A DNA stretch of 64,000 bases from Candidatus Aminicenantota bacterium. Lineage in GTDB: Bacteria; Acidobacteriota; Aminicenantia; UBA2199. Shown in pieces: positions 48,701 to 57,020 of the stretch. The notes beneath the pieces were generated by a model. The model was given only the letters and a program-made list of their open reading frames with translations. It was not told where the DNA came from and searched no databases. How positions within the stretch are numbered: position 1 is the stretch's first letter; every line of letters starts with the position of its first letter. The stretch is from NCBI GenBank assembly GCA_020355945.1, contig CP070627.1, forward strand, positions 8,788,523-8,852,522. Direction: 5' to 3'. The position numbers were made by a program, and so were the translations under genes.

Positions 48701-51700
48701 CGCTGTCGGCCAACATATATTGGGTGCGCGCCGGTGGGTTTTTCGTGTTAAGAGGCAGGTAGGCAGCCCCTGATTTTAATATGCCTAAAATACCGACCAA
48801 CATCTCGATCGACGGTTCAAGCATCAATCCGACAATACTGTCCACCAGGACGCCTTTTGCTTTCAAAATATAGGCTAAATGATTGGATTTTTTGTTTAAT
48901 TCGCAGTAAGAAATATATGTCATATATTTTATTGATAATGGTCCGGCCGCGGCAATATTATCCGGGTTTTTTTCCACCTGTTCTTCAAATAATTGATGAA
49001 TGGTCTTATTGGAGGGGTATTTAATATGGGTTTCGTTAAAATCATATAATATTTTGCGTTTCTCCTGTCCCGGTATGATCTCAATTTGCCATAGTTTTAC
49101 ACCAGGGTCCTCCCGGACAAAAGAGATAATTTTTTTAAAATAACCGATGAATTTTTCGATGGTTTCTTCTTTAAATAACTTTGTGCTGTATTGGAAGACG
49201 CACCACAGCGTTTCCCCGGTTTCAAAACACTGCAGCGTTAGATCAAATATTGATGTCCCCTGGTCATAATTGTAGGGTCTCAGTCTCAAGCCGGGAATAT
49301 CTATACTGGGGACATCCATGTTCTGCAAGATGAACATGGTATCAAACAAAGGGTTACGACTGGTATCCCTGTCTACAGCTATTTTTTCAACAAGCTCTTC
49401 ATACTGGTAATCCTGGTTTGCAAAGGCTTTTAATGTCCGGTTTTTTACCTGGACCAGGAATTGGTTAAGGTTATTCTCTCCCCGGGGAAAATTCCGCAGT
49501 ACCAGTGTGTTGATAAATATTCCCACGATATGTTCCAGGTCACTGTGACGTCGCCCTGCAGTGGGAATTCCTACCACAACATCTTCCTGGTTGCTTAGTT
49601 TATATAAAAATATATTGTATACAGCCAGCAATACCATAAACAATGTTGTCCCTTCTTCTAAGGCGTAGGCTTTTAATGCCGTAGTATCTTCTTTATCTAT
49701 CTCAAAACCGGAAGTGCGCCCTTCAAAACTCTGGATCACCGGCCGTGAAAAATCTGTCGGCAAATCCAGTTTGGGTATTTCATCATCGAAAGCCTTTAGC
49801 CAGTAAGCTTCCTGCTGCTTTATCGATTTTTTTACCCCTTTGCTGTTCAGCCATTCTGAGAAATCTTTATACTGTATCCGCAGCCCGGGTAAATCTTCCC
49901 CTTGATAAAATGCCATAAACTCTTTTATAATCACTCCAATCGATACACCGTCCGAGATAATATGATGGATATCTACCATTAATAAGTATTCATCATCTAA
50001 TTTTATCAAACCCACTCGAAGCAGGGGCGCCCGGGTCAAATCAAAGGGACGGATGAAAGAATAAATATAGCTCTTGACTCTTTGCTCCTGGCTCTTAGTG
50101 TATTGGTCGCCGCAGGCGTTTATTTGTCCTAAGGTCACCTTTTTTCCTATCTTCCTCGATTCTCCTGTCTCCTTTGCGGCTGAATCATAATATTCAATGT
50201 TGAATTCCACTTCTTCATGGATCCTCTGTACAGGTGTCTCCATCGGTATTGAAAAGGATGTTCTTAAACTTTCATGCCTTTTTATCAGGTGCCTGAAACT
50301 CTCTTCTAATTTACTCTTATTGATACGTCCTTCCAATATCGCTGTGAATGGGATGTTGTATCCAATTCCCTGGTCATCCATCTCCTTCAACACATATATC
50401 CGGTTTTGTGGCGAGGACAATCGGTAGTAGTCTTTTTTTTCTACAGGTTCTATTGATACATATTTATCTTTGGTTAATTTTTTGATACGCTCTGCCAGTT
50501 CTTTTATGGTTGGGATTTTAAATACATCTGCCAGGGGTAATTTAACATTAAATACTTTGTGTATCCTGGCTGTTAATGAAGTTGCCCTCAACGAGTGTCC
50601 GCCCAACTGGAAAAAATTCGCATCGATACTGATGATGTTTTTTTCCAGGCCCAATATCTCCGACCATATGGCTGCCATTTTTTCTTCAACCTCATTTCCC
50701 GGTGCCCTATATCGGCGGCCGGCTTCTATTTCAGGCATTGGCAGCGCTTTGCGATCTACTTTTCCGTTGGCGGTTAAGGGGATTCGTTCCAGGGGCACGA
50801 AAAAAGAGGGAATCATATAATCGGGCAATCGTTGGGAGAGATATTCCCGCATGTCATTCACTTGAATCTCTTTTCTCCTTACATAATAGGCACATATATG
50901 CTTTTGTCCGGCTTCGCTCCCGGAAACCCCCATTCCTCCCGGGGCCACCACGGTTACTACTGCTTCTTTTATATGCTTATGCTTTAATAATTGACTCTCT
51001 ATTTCCCCCAATTCGATCCGATTTCCTCTTATCTTTACCTGGTAATCCAGCCTTCCCAGGCATTCCAGGTTACCATCTTCCCTGAAATATCCGATATCCC
51101 CTGTTTTATACAATGTTGAATAATCGCTGTGGCCAAACTGGTCACGATAGGGATTGGGTATAAATGCCTTTTCGGTTTCCCGGGATTTCTTCCAATAGCC
51201 TTTTCCCACCCCGATACCAGCCACACAAATTTCTCCCCTTACTCCTATGGGACATAACGATAAGTGCTTATCCAGGATATAAATATGCAGGTTTTGCAGG
51301 GGTTTTCCAATGGGAATTGTCTCTTGATTTTCCTGGGGGAGGGTATCAATCACATAATGGGTAACATCGTCGGATGCTTCCGTGGGGCCATAGGCATTTA
51401 GAATTTTTATACCCGGGTACTGCGCATACCAATCCTTCACCAGCCCAATCCCCAGGGCTTCCCCGGTGAGGATCATCCATCTCAAATATTTTAGTTGGGT
51501 ATCGGTTTCATTTTTTACCTGGTGAAGAAATGCACTCATCAGGGATGGCACAGATTCCAGTATGGTGATTTTACCCTTTTGAACAACCTTCAAAAACCTT
51601 GCTGGCTCAAGAATTATTTCTTTATCGATGATAAACGTCCCCCCACCCACCAATAAACCAGCCAAAAACTGCCATACCGATATATCAAAACAAGCTGATG

Positions 51701-54700
51701 CGGTTTGTGCAATAATATCTTGCCGGTTTATGGATAAATCATTGATTTTGGCATACATATGATTGAGCATGCCTTGTTGATGAATCATCACCCCTTTGGG
51801 CTTCCCTGTGGTCCCGGAGGTGTAGATTACATATGCCAGGCTATTCTGAGCACTGGTGCTTCCCGGGTCCAGGGTTGGGTATTGGTGCAGTTCCCGGTAG
51901 ATGCGGTACTCATGATCCGGGCAAAGTATGGTTTCCAGGCAGGGCAGCGATTCCTTTATCTTTTTAGCCACTTGCAAATTCTCGGGTTGAGTGATCAAAA
52001 GCTTCACCACACATTCTTCCAGCATATTTTTAATTCGTTCTTCCGGGTATTCCGTATCGATGGGCAGATAGGCACACCCCGCTTTAAACACCCCGATAAT
52101 AGCAGCAAGCATACGGATACTCCTGGCCATATATAGTGCAATGATGGAAGCCGGTGGTATTCGATGCTCCACCAGGAAATGAGCAATGCGATTGGCATCT
52201 TCATTGAGCTGGTTATATGTAATCTGGTGGCTGTGGTATTTGGCGGCAATCCGGTGGGAATTCCCGGTGACCCTTTCCTCTACCAACTCATGGTAAAATT
52301 TATCTCTTACGATATCTTTCTGCGTATTATTAAATTCAAACAGGATCCGCTGCTTTTCATCAGGGGGAAGGATTTCTATGCCCGATATTTTTGTCCCGGG
52401 GGGTGAATTTAGAACAGAGGATATAATTTTCTTGATATAATTAACAAATCGTTTGATGGTTTCCTCTTTGAACAACCGGGTACAATATTCCAATGAACAA
52501 TAGAGTATATCTCCTACTTCTTCGACATATAAGGTCATATCATTGGTGGATGCGTGTCTATCATACTCATAGTTTTTGAGGCTCAAACCATATAATTCCT
52601 GTTCAGGCAGTCGGTACGATTGCGTATAAAAGTTCTGCAATATTAACATGACACTATACAAAGGATTTCGGGTGGTATCTCTTTCTACTCCCAGTCTTTC
52701 CACTAAATTTTCAAAGGGATAATCCTGGTTTTCAAAGGCTTGCAGCGTCTTTTCTTTTACTTCCGTTAAAAATTCTTTAAAACCGATCTCCCTGCCTGGA
52801 TAATTTCTTAAAGCAAGGGTATTTAGAAACATACCGATTATCGGTTCCAGGTCCGGATGCTGTCGGCCTGCCAGTGGGGTTCCGATTACGATATCCTCCT
52901 GCCCGCTTATCCTGGATAGAAATATATTATATACAGCCAACAATAACATAAACAAGGTTACCCCTTCCTTTGAGGCGTACGCCTTTAACGCTGCGGTATC
53001 ATCGTTATTGATTTGGAAACAGTATGTCCTTCCCTCAAAACTTTGAATCTTCGGCCGGGTAAAATCAGTGGGCAAATCCAGTATGGAGATTTCGCCCTTG
53101 AATTCTTTTAACCAGAACTCTTCCTGTGGTTTTATTGATTTTTCCTGCTGTTTTCTATACTGCCACCGGGAGAAATCTTTATACTGTATCCTGAGAGCAG
53201 GCAGGTTTTCCCCTCCATAAAATGATAGGAACTCTTTGACCAACAGGACGATCGAGATTCCGTCCGAGATGATATGATACATATCCACCATGAGGATGTG
53301 CCTATCCCGGGTACTTGCCTTTTGTGAGGAACGGCCGTGAGGCAAAGACAATGGGGATGTGTGAATCAACCCCACCCGCAGCAGCGGTGCATGAGATAAA
53401 TCAAAGGGACGGATAAAGTTGTTAATATAGCTCTTAGTTCTCAGCTCCTGGCTCTTATGATATTGGTCGGTTTCTTCTTCTTTTTTCGTGTTCTTTTGTG
53501 TCTCTTTGCGGCTCTCTTTTCCCTCGCCGAAGGCGTTTATTTGCCCGAAGGGCACCTTTTCCTCCTCAACCTGGTAATACTCGATTTCAAAATCTACCTC
53601 ATCATGGACCCGTTGTACCGGTTCTCCTTCCATCATCTCAAAGGAGGTTCTCAAGCTTTCATGTCTTTTGATCAGCCGCCTGAAGGCTTCTTCAAACCTG
53701 GTCTTATCCAACCTGCCTTCCAATATGAAAACCACCGGGAGATTGTAACCAATGCCCTGTTTATCCAGCTCTTTCAAAACATATAACCGTTTTTGCGACG
53801 ATGGCAATACATAGTATTCCTTTTTTTCTGTCGGTTCTATGGAAGAATAGATGATTTTTTCGGTATTATCGGCGATAAAAAGTGCCAGGGCTGCGATGAA
53901 GGGTTTTTTGAAAAATTCCTCCAGTGGGATTAAAACATCCAGTTCCTTATGAATCCTGGATATGACGATTGATGCCTTTAATGAATCCCCTCCCAGGTCG
54001 AAAAAGTCATCTTTGATTCCTATACCCGCTGTTCCAAAAAATTCTTCCCAGATATGCACAAGGGTTTCCTCGATTTTGCTGCCTGGGGGCACATAGGGGG
54101 TTTCCAGTTCGGGGCCCCGGTTTAAATATCCACCAGGTTCACGGTTCCTGGTGGTACCTGGGCCCGGGTGCTTATCTTTTTCAAGTCCTGACTTATTCGT
54201 ATTTGTCAGTACTGCTTTTATATTCTCAAGGGGATTGCCTTCAAACCAAAAACGCTGGCTTTCAAATGCATAAAGGGGAAGGGAAATACGGTGTCTCTTT
54301 TCCCCACGGTAAAATTGCCGCCAATCAATTGTGACCCCATAAAGCCATAATTGACCGATCTTACTTAACAGGTAACCATCATGGGCTGTTTCCTGCTGCT
54401 GCGGGGGCAGGAGATTGACTGCTTTTATGTTTGATTCCTCCTCCTGGTGACGCACCAATAAGGCGCGTAGATCACGGCCGGGCCCGATTTCCACGAATAT
54501 AGGCCGGGGTTCTTTTTTCAACCTATCAATTCCAGCGGCAAATTGAACCGTTTCCCCCAGGTGCCTGGACCAATACCCCGGGTCCACCGCTTCACCCACC
54601 GTTATCCACGTACCGGTTAAATTGGATATATAAGGAATTTGCGGCCGATTTAATTTTACCCGGGCCACGTATTTTTTAAATTCCTCTAAAATCGGTTCCA

Positions 54701-55616
54701 TCATTGCCGAATGAAGACCATGGGAATGGGGCAATTTCATGCACATATATCGCTGCTCTTTTAACTGGTTGGCAAAGGCCTCTATTTTATCTCCCGGCCC
54801 GGCGACAATGCAGGTGGAACCATTATCAATAGCCAGGTACAGACCAGCGGGCAGCAGCGGTTTTAGTCGGTGGGCTGCCAGGGGTACACTCAACATTAAA
54901 CCACTCTCTAACCGGGAAATTAATTGCCCCCTGACGACAACCAGCCTTAAGGCATCCACCAGGGAAAATACCCCGGATAAACAGGCGGCAGTATATTCAC
55001 CAAAACTGTAACCAATCATGCCCCGGGGTTCTATGCCCCAATTCATTAACAAACGCGCCAACGCATATTCAATTATAAATACCACCACCTGAGCCACTTC
55101 AAATTGGTTGATATTGGACACACCCCACCCCTTCATGGAGTCAGGGGTACCCCTCTCAAGAGGGGAGTCCCCTGGGCTGGGCGGGCACGGAGACCCGCCC
55201 CTACATTCCTCACTCTCCACATTCGGATAAAGAATTTTCTTTATATCATAATCAACCAGGGGTTTAAGGATATCAAAACAGCGATCCATTTCTTCACGAA
55301 ACAGCGGTTCTTTTTGATATAAATCTTTTCCCATATTCACATACTGGGCTCCCAAACCGGGGAACATGAATATCACGGTTTTTTTTCCTTCTTTTGCATA
55401 CAAGGTGCGTATTTTCCTGGAGGCAGTGTTGGTTAACGTATCAATGGCATCATGGATACTCGTACATACCATCATTCGTCGGTAAGGAAAGGCCTTTCTT
55501 CCCACTTGCAGCGTATAAGCCGCATCGGCCAGGGTTAGACCGGGATTTATCGGATTTTCATGATTACCATGATTTAAAAGACTATTTTTGAAATATGCTG
55601 CTAAATTTTGAGTCAT
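45792..55616 (-). CDS. PKS/NRPS, AT-ACP-C-A-PCP-C-A-PCP-C (severed from its KS)
   Basis: A 3274-residue protein. AT (about 80-460) has GYSFGE (S204) and HGLH at 299-302 instead of the malonyl-type HAFH; a repeat-derived insert is at about 134-168. ACP Ser S545. C1 (about 600-1080) has YHIISDG: the first His of HHxxxDG is Tyr780, while the catalytic second His (H781) remains. A1 code D-I-W-E-I-T-A-D-D-K is acidic and suggests a cationic side chain; PCP1 S1675. C2 has HHIISDG (H1884, H1885). A2 code D-W-W-H-F-G-M-I-I-K is unassigned; PCP2 S2763. C3 is C-terminal (about 2818-3274) with HHIISDF (H2951, H2952). The ATG at 55616 lacks a convincing ribosome-binding site. The residues before it (LLSAKTPFALDK) are KS-AT linker in the same frame as the upstream KS, so this is really the second part of one interrupted gene. 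Confidence 0.92.
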   Translation of the reverse strand: MTQNLAAYFKNSLLNHGNHENPINPGLTLADAAYTLQVGRKAFPYRRMMVCTSIHDAIDTLTNTASRKIRTLYAKEGKKTVIFMFPGLGAQYVNMGKDLYQKEPLFREEMDRCFDILKPLVDYDIKKILYPNVESEECRGGSPCPPSPGDSPLERGTPDSMKGWGVSNINQFEVAQVVVFIIEYALARLLMNWGIEPRGMIGYSFGEYTAACLSGVFSLVDALRLVVVRGQLISRLESGLMLSVPLAAHRLKPLLPAGLYLAIDNGSTCIVAGPGDKIEAFANQLKEQRYMCMKLPHSHGLHSAMMEPILEEFKKYVARVKLNRPQIPYISNLTGTWITVGEAVDPGYWSRHLGETVQFAAGIDRLKKEPRPIFVEIGPGRDLRALLVRHQEEESNIKAVNLLPPQQQETAHDGYLLSKIGQLWLYGVTIDWRQFYRGEKRHRISLPLYAFESQRFWFEGNPLENIKAVLTNTNKSGLEKDKHPGPGTTRNREPGGYLNRGPELETPYVPPGSKIEETLVHIWEEFFGTAGIGIKDDFFDLGGDSLKASIVISRIHKELDVLIPLEEFFKKPFIAALALFIADNTEKIIYSSIEPTEKKEYYVLPSSQKRLYVLKELDKQGIGYNLPVVFILEGRLDKTRFEEAFRRLIKRHESLRTSFEMMEGEPVQRVHDEVDFEIEYYQVEEEKVPFGQINAFGEGKESRKETQKNTKKEEETDQYHKSQELRTKSYINNFIRPFDLSHAPLLRVGLIHTSPLSLPHGRSSQKASTRDRHILMVDMYHIISDGISIVLLVKEFLSFYGGENLPALRIQYKDFSRWQYRKQQEKSIKPQEEFWLKEFKGEISILDLPTDFTRPKIQSFEGRTYCFQINNDDTAALKAYASKEGVTLFMLLLAVYNIFLSRISGQEDIVIGTPLAGRQHPDLEPIIGMFLNTLALRNYPGREIGFKEFLTEVKEKTLQAFENQDYPFENLVERLGVERDTTRNPLYSVMLILQNFYTQSYRLPEQELYGLSLKNYEYDRHASTNDMTLYVEEVGDILYCSLEYCTRLFKEETIKRFVNYIKKIISSVLNSPPGTKISGIEILPPDEKQRILFEFNNTQKDIVRDKFYHELVEERVTGNSHRIAAKYHSHQITYNQLNEDANRIAHFLVEHRIPPASIIALYMARSIRMLAAIIGVFKAGCAYLPIDTEYPEERIKNMLEECVVKLLITQPENLQVAKKIKESLPCLETILCPDHEYRIYRELHQYPTLDPGSTSAQNSLAYVIYTSGTTGKPKGVMIHQQGMLNHMYAKINDLSINRQDIIAQTASACFDISVWQFLAGLLVGGGTFIIDKEIILEPARFLKVVQKGKITILESVPSLMSAFLHQVKNETDTQLKYLRWMILTGEALGIGLVKDWYAQYPGIKILNAYGPTEASDDVTHYVIDTLPQENQETIPIGKPLQNLHIYILDKHLSLCPIGVRGEICVAGIGVGKGYWKKSRETEKAFIPNPYRDQFGHSDYSTLYKTGDIGYFREDGNLECLGRLDYQVKIRGNRIELGEIESQLLKHKHIKEAVVTVVAPGGMGVSGSEAGQKHICAYYVRRKEIQVNDMREYLSQRLPDYMIPSFFVPLERIPLTANGKVDRKALPMPEIEAGRRYRAPGNEVEEKMAAIWSEILGLEKNIISIDANFFQLGGHSLRATSLTARIHKVFNVKLPLADVFKIPTIKELAERIKKLTKDKYVSIEPVEKKDYYRLSSPQNRIYVLKEMDDQGIGYNIPFTAILEGRINKSKLEESFRHLIKRHESLRTSFSIPMETPVQRIHEEVEFNIEYYDSAAKETGESRKIGKKVTLGQINACGDQYTKSQEQRVKSYIYSFIRPFDLTRAPLLRVGLIKLDDEYLLMVDIHHIISDGVSIGVIIKEFMAFYQGEDLPGLRIQYKDFSEWLNSKGVKKSIKQQEAYWLKAFDDEIPKLDLPTDFSRPVIQSFEGRTSGFEIDKEDTTALKAYALEEGTTLFMVLLAVYNIFLYKLSNQEDVVVGIPTAGRRHSDLEHIVGIFINTLVLRNFPRGENNLNQFLVQVKNRTLKAFANQDYQYEELVEKIAVDRDTSRNPLFDTMFILQNMDVPSIDIPGLRLRPYNYDQGTSIFDLTLQCFETGETLWCVFQYSTKLFKEETIEKFIGYFKKIISFVREDPGVKLWQIEIIPGQEKRKILYDFNETHIKYPSNKTIHQLFEEQVEKNPDNIAAAGPLSIKYMTYISYCELNKKSNHLAYILKAKGVLVDSIVGLMLEPSIEMLVGILGILKSGAAYLPLNTKNPPARTQYMLADSGARIILESPDISSSCPSSPSCLNTGSKAYLNFPAGRHLAYVIYTSGSTGNPKGVAVTHANFSPLVHWGYKHLVLGPGHRTIQNLAYHFDWSVWEIFITLTTGACLYPVEEETLLKPALCMQFMQKHAVTVLHVTPTRYQYFLHPGWKLTTLKYLFIGAEKLTYDLAQRSLNSVLPSCRVFNMYGPTEATIISAVLEIHREQIEKYQQLTSIPIGKPAANFTLLIVDRYLNLRPINIAGELTIQGDGVAPGYLNNPELTREKFDHDLWDYQDKRKKGPGKRIYRSYRSYKSYILYRTGDLARWQSDGNIEFLGRIDQQVKIRGFRIELGEIEKELLKHPGVKEAAVAVGEDKTGDKFLRACFVPAKELSTDEVRHYLSKNLPDYMVPAYLMQIEEIPLTPNGKIDWKALPTSMAEVDKKHQAPRDKIEMKMVELWSEVLGIEKHLIGMDSDFFKLGGHSLKATILLSGINKTFHVNVPLIELFTGPTVSQLLEWISGSGQTLYAPIPPLEKQEYYRLSHAQERVWALSQAETASISFNIPMAHRLDGKLNIPFLEQTFRALVQRHESLRTVFITVDGEAKQKILSPGTSGFKVEHIDLRGISGNEQKARELVEGESVTPFDLSVGPLLRVILFRLEEEKYILFFNMHHIISDFLSHDIFTKEMLNLYKAFEKGEQNPLEALPIQYKDYAAWHNEQLKGVRLTEHREYWLRQLKGKLPRVELPRDKERPAVQTYNGEALDRTIDEAKFKKIKDFSVKHNVTLFMTLLSILKLLFYLYSGQDDIILGIITACREHADLRSQVGYYLNTLVLRTSIDSTDSFTNVLNKIKAVLTGAYQHQEYPFDMLVKDRGGTRDVSRSPFFDILVNMLNYTQQEMLTPEGSSNIHIRDFDISPKTAKFDLTIYLIERKHKMEIRFEYNRDLFEPVTIERMVNRFEKLLDAVLEKPDQVIPAIRLEKKPAPPLIQPITRVSR
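47824..47920. repeat. TATAGGACC / TCCTGGTAATCC repeat in an A7-A8 loop
   Basis: ATATAGGACTTATAAGACCTATAGGACC then TTATCCTGGTAATCCCATAAATCATGG. In frame, encoding KFDHDLWDYQDKRKK and YRSYRSYKSYI before YRTGDL. Matches 26697-26781 of assembly line 2. Confidence 0.8.
50080..50145. repeat. Composite repeat inside a C domain (copy in C2)
   Basis: GCTCTTGACTCTTTGCTCCTGGCTCTTAG followed by CGCCGCAGGCGTTTATTTGTCCTAAGGTCACC. In frame, encoding KVTLGQINACGDQYTKSQEQRVKSY just before SFIRPFDL. Confidence 0.7.
53425..53560. repeat. Composite repeat inside a C domain (longest copy, in C1)
   Basis: GCTCTTAGTTCTCAGCTCCTGGCTCTTATG, then TTCTTTTGTGTCTCTTTGCGGCTC, then CTCGCCGAAGGCGTTTATTTGCCCGAAGGGCACC. In frame, encoding a charged insert of about 45 residues starting KVPFGQINAFGEGKESRKE, before NFIRPFDL. 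Homologous C domains lack most of it. Confidence 0.75.
55142..55200. repeat. Two strong hairpins forming an insert inside the AT domain
   Basis: CAGGGG-TA-CCCCTC-TCAA-GAGGGG-AG-TCCCCTG (55142-55174, nested palindrome) and GGGCGGG/CCCGCCC (55179-55185, 55194-55200) with GCACGGAGA loop. In frame, encoding GGSPCPPSPGDSPLERG in the AT; the paralogous AT at 57013-63330 has only a short GGGH turn there. Confidence 0.75.
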
Positions 55617-55655
55617 TTTATCCAGGGCAAAAGGAGTTTTAGCGGATAACAGGAT

Positions 55656-55658
55656 TTA
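55656..55658 (-). other. In-frame TAA separating KS from AT
   Basis: The codon after ISGREYQ is TAA. Reading on without frame change gives 13 codons (ILLSAKTPFALDK) and then the ATG of the AT protein. This matches the uninterrupted KS-AT linker MVVLSAKTETALTKATDN of the neighbouring PKS. Without the stop the protein would be about 3742 residues. Confidence 0.85.
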
Positions 55659-57020
55659 TTGATATTCCCTGCCAGAAATGGGGGCAATCCCCCCTGTCCC
55701 CTTTGGTCTCTTTGGTGCTTCTTCTAGAATCACATGGACATTGGTTCCACCGATGCCAAAAGAGCTGACACCGGCTCTCAAAGGATATCCATCGCGTTTC
55801 CACGGCGATAATTGGTTATTGACATAAAAGGGACTGTTTTCAAAATCAATTTTTGAGTTGGGGGTTTCAAAATGCAGACTGGGTGGGATTAAAGCATGCT
55901 TCAAGGCCAGGACAGTTTTTATAAAACCGGCGATACCGGCTGCTGAATCCAGGTGGCCGATATTGCTTTTCACGGAACCGATCCGGCAAAAGCGCTTTTT
56001 ATTGGTTTTAAAGGTAAGTTTTAATCCTTCGATTTCAATGGGGTCTCCCACAGTGGTACCGGTTCCATGAGTTTCCAGGTAAGTAATGGATTCCGGTTCC
56101 ACAGCGGCGAGGTGGAGGGCATCGTCAATAACTTCGGATTGCCCCAGGATACTGGGTGCAGTATACCCGGCCTTGCGTACGCCGTCGTTATTAATGGCAG
56201 TGCTTTTAATCACCGCGTAAATATGGTCACCATCTGCTGCGGCTTCTTGCAGCCGCTTTAAGACTACAATACCGATACCGTCACCGCCCACAGTACCCCG
56301 GGCCTGGGCATCAAAGGGCCGACAGTGACCGTCCGGGGAAACGATCATGTCTTCATGGTAAAAATAACCGGCTTTGGTTAATTTTGTGATGGTTACCCCC
56401 CCGGCCAGGGCCATGTCACACTCCCCGTTGATGATGGCCTGACAGGCTATATGAATCGCTGCCAGTGATGTCGAACAGGCACTTTTTACCACCATGCTGG
56501 GTCCTTTTAAATTAATATTGTAAGAGACCCGTGTGCATAAATTATCCCGGTCAATAAGCATCCAGGCAGCAAAATCGCCCAGGATATCTTTTTTAGCAGA
56601 AAGCCATGATAAGGTTTCCCAGTATAAATTAAAGGATGCCCCGGCATAAAGCCCGATGAGCCCGTTAAAAGAAAAGGGGTCATAACCTGCATCTTCCAGG
56701 GCATGCCAGGCACATTCATGGAAAATCCGCACCTGGGGGTCCATGAGTTCCGCTTCGATGTTAGAGTAACCGAAAAATGAGGCATCAAAATATTCCTTAT
56801 CTTCCAGCACCCCGCCTCCTGATTTTACATAATGGGGATTTTCCAGGAGATAACGATCAATTCCTGCTTCCACCAGTTCCTCATCAGAATAAAAGCCAAT
56901 GGCTTCCACCCCCTTTTTTAAATTATCCCAGAACCGGTGGAGGTCCGGGGCAGCGGGGAACCTCCCGACCATACCAATGACAGCTATTTCCAGGCCGGTT
57001 TGTTTAGGTTCCCTATCCAT
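55656..57020 (-). CDS. PKS ketosynthase, stand-alone by an in-frame stop
   Basis: A 454-residue beta-ketoacyl synthase that extends the chain by decarboxylative Claisen condensation. Active-site C182 (KSACSTSL), H318 (ETHGTGT) and H356 (KSNIGH) are all present, and GIGGTNVHVILEEAP closes the fold. The N-terminus is short (MDREPKQTGLEIAVIGM). ATG with AGGAGGAGAA upstream and an 8-nt overlap with the preceding PKS/NRPS gene. The frame ends in TAA at 55656 directly before the KS-AT linker, whose remainder and the AT-ACP follow in frame. A free KS could in principle work with the downstream AT protein in trans, but the split point inside a conserved linker suggests a nonsense mutation or a base-call error rather than designed division. 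Confidence 0.9.
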   Translation of the reverse strand: MDREPKQTGLEIAVIGMVGRFPAAPDLHRFWDNLKKGVEAIGFYSDEELVEAGIDRYLLENPHYVKSGGGVLEDKEYFDASFFGYSNIEAELMDPQVRIFHECAWHALEDAGYDPFSFNGLIGLYAGASFNLYWETLSWLSAKKDILGDFAAWMLIDRDNLCTRVSYNINLKGPSMVVKSACSTSLAAIHIACQAIINGECDMALAGGVTITKLTKAGYFYHEDMIVSPDGHCRPFDAQARGTVGGDGIGIVVLKRLQEAAADGDHIYAVIKSTAINNDGVRKAGYTAPSILGQSEVIDDALHLAAVEPESITYLETHGTGTTVGDPIEIEGLKLTFKTNKKRFCRIGSVKSNIGHLDSAAGIAGFIKTVLALKHALIPPSLHFETPNSKIDFENSPFYVNNQLSPWKRDGYPLRAGVSSFGIGGTNVHVILEEAPKRPKGTGGIAPISGREYQ

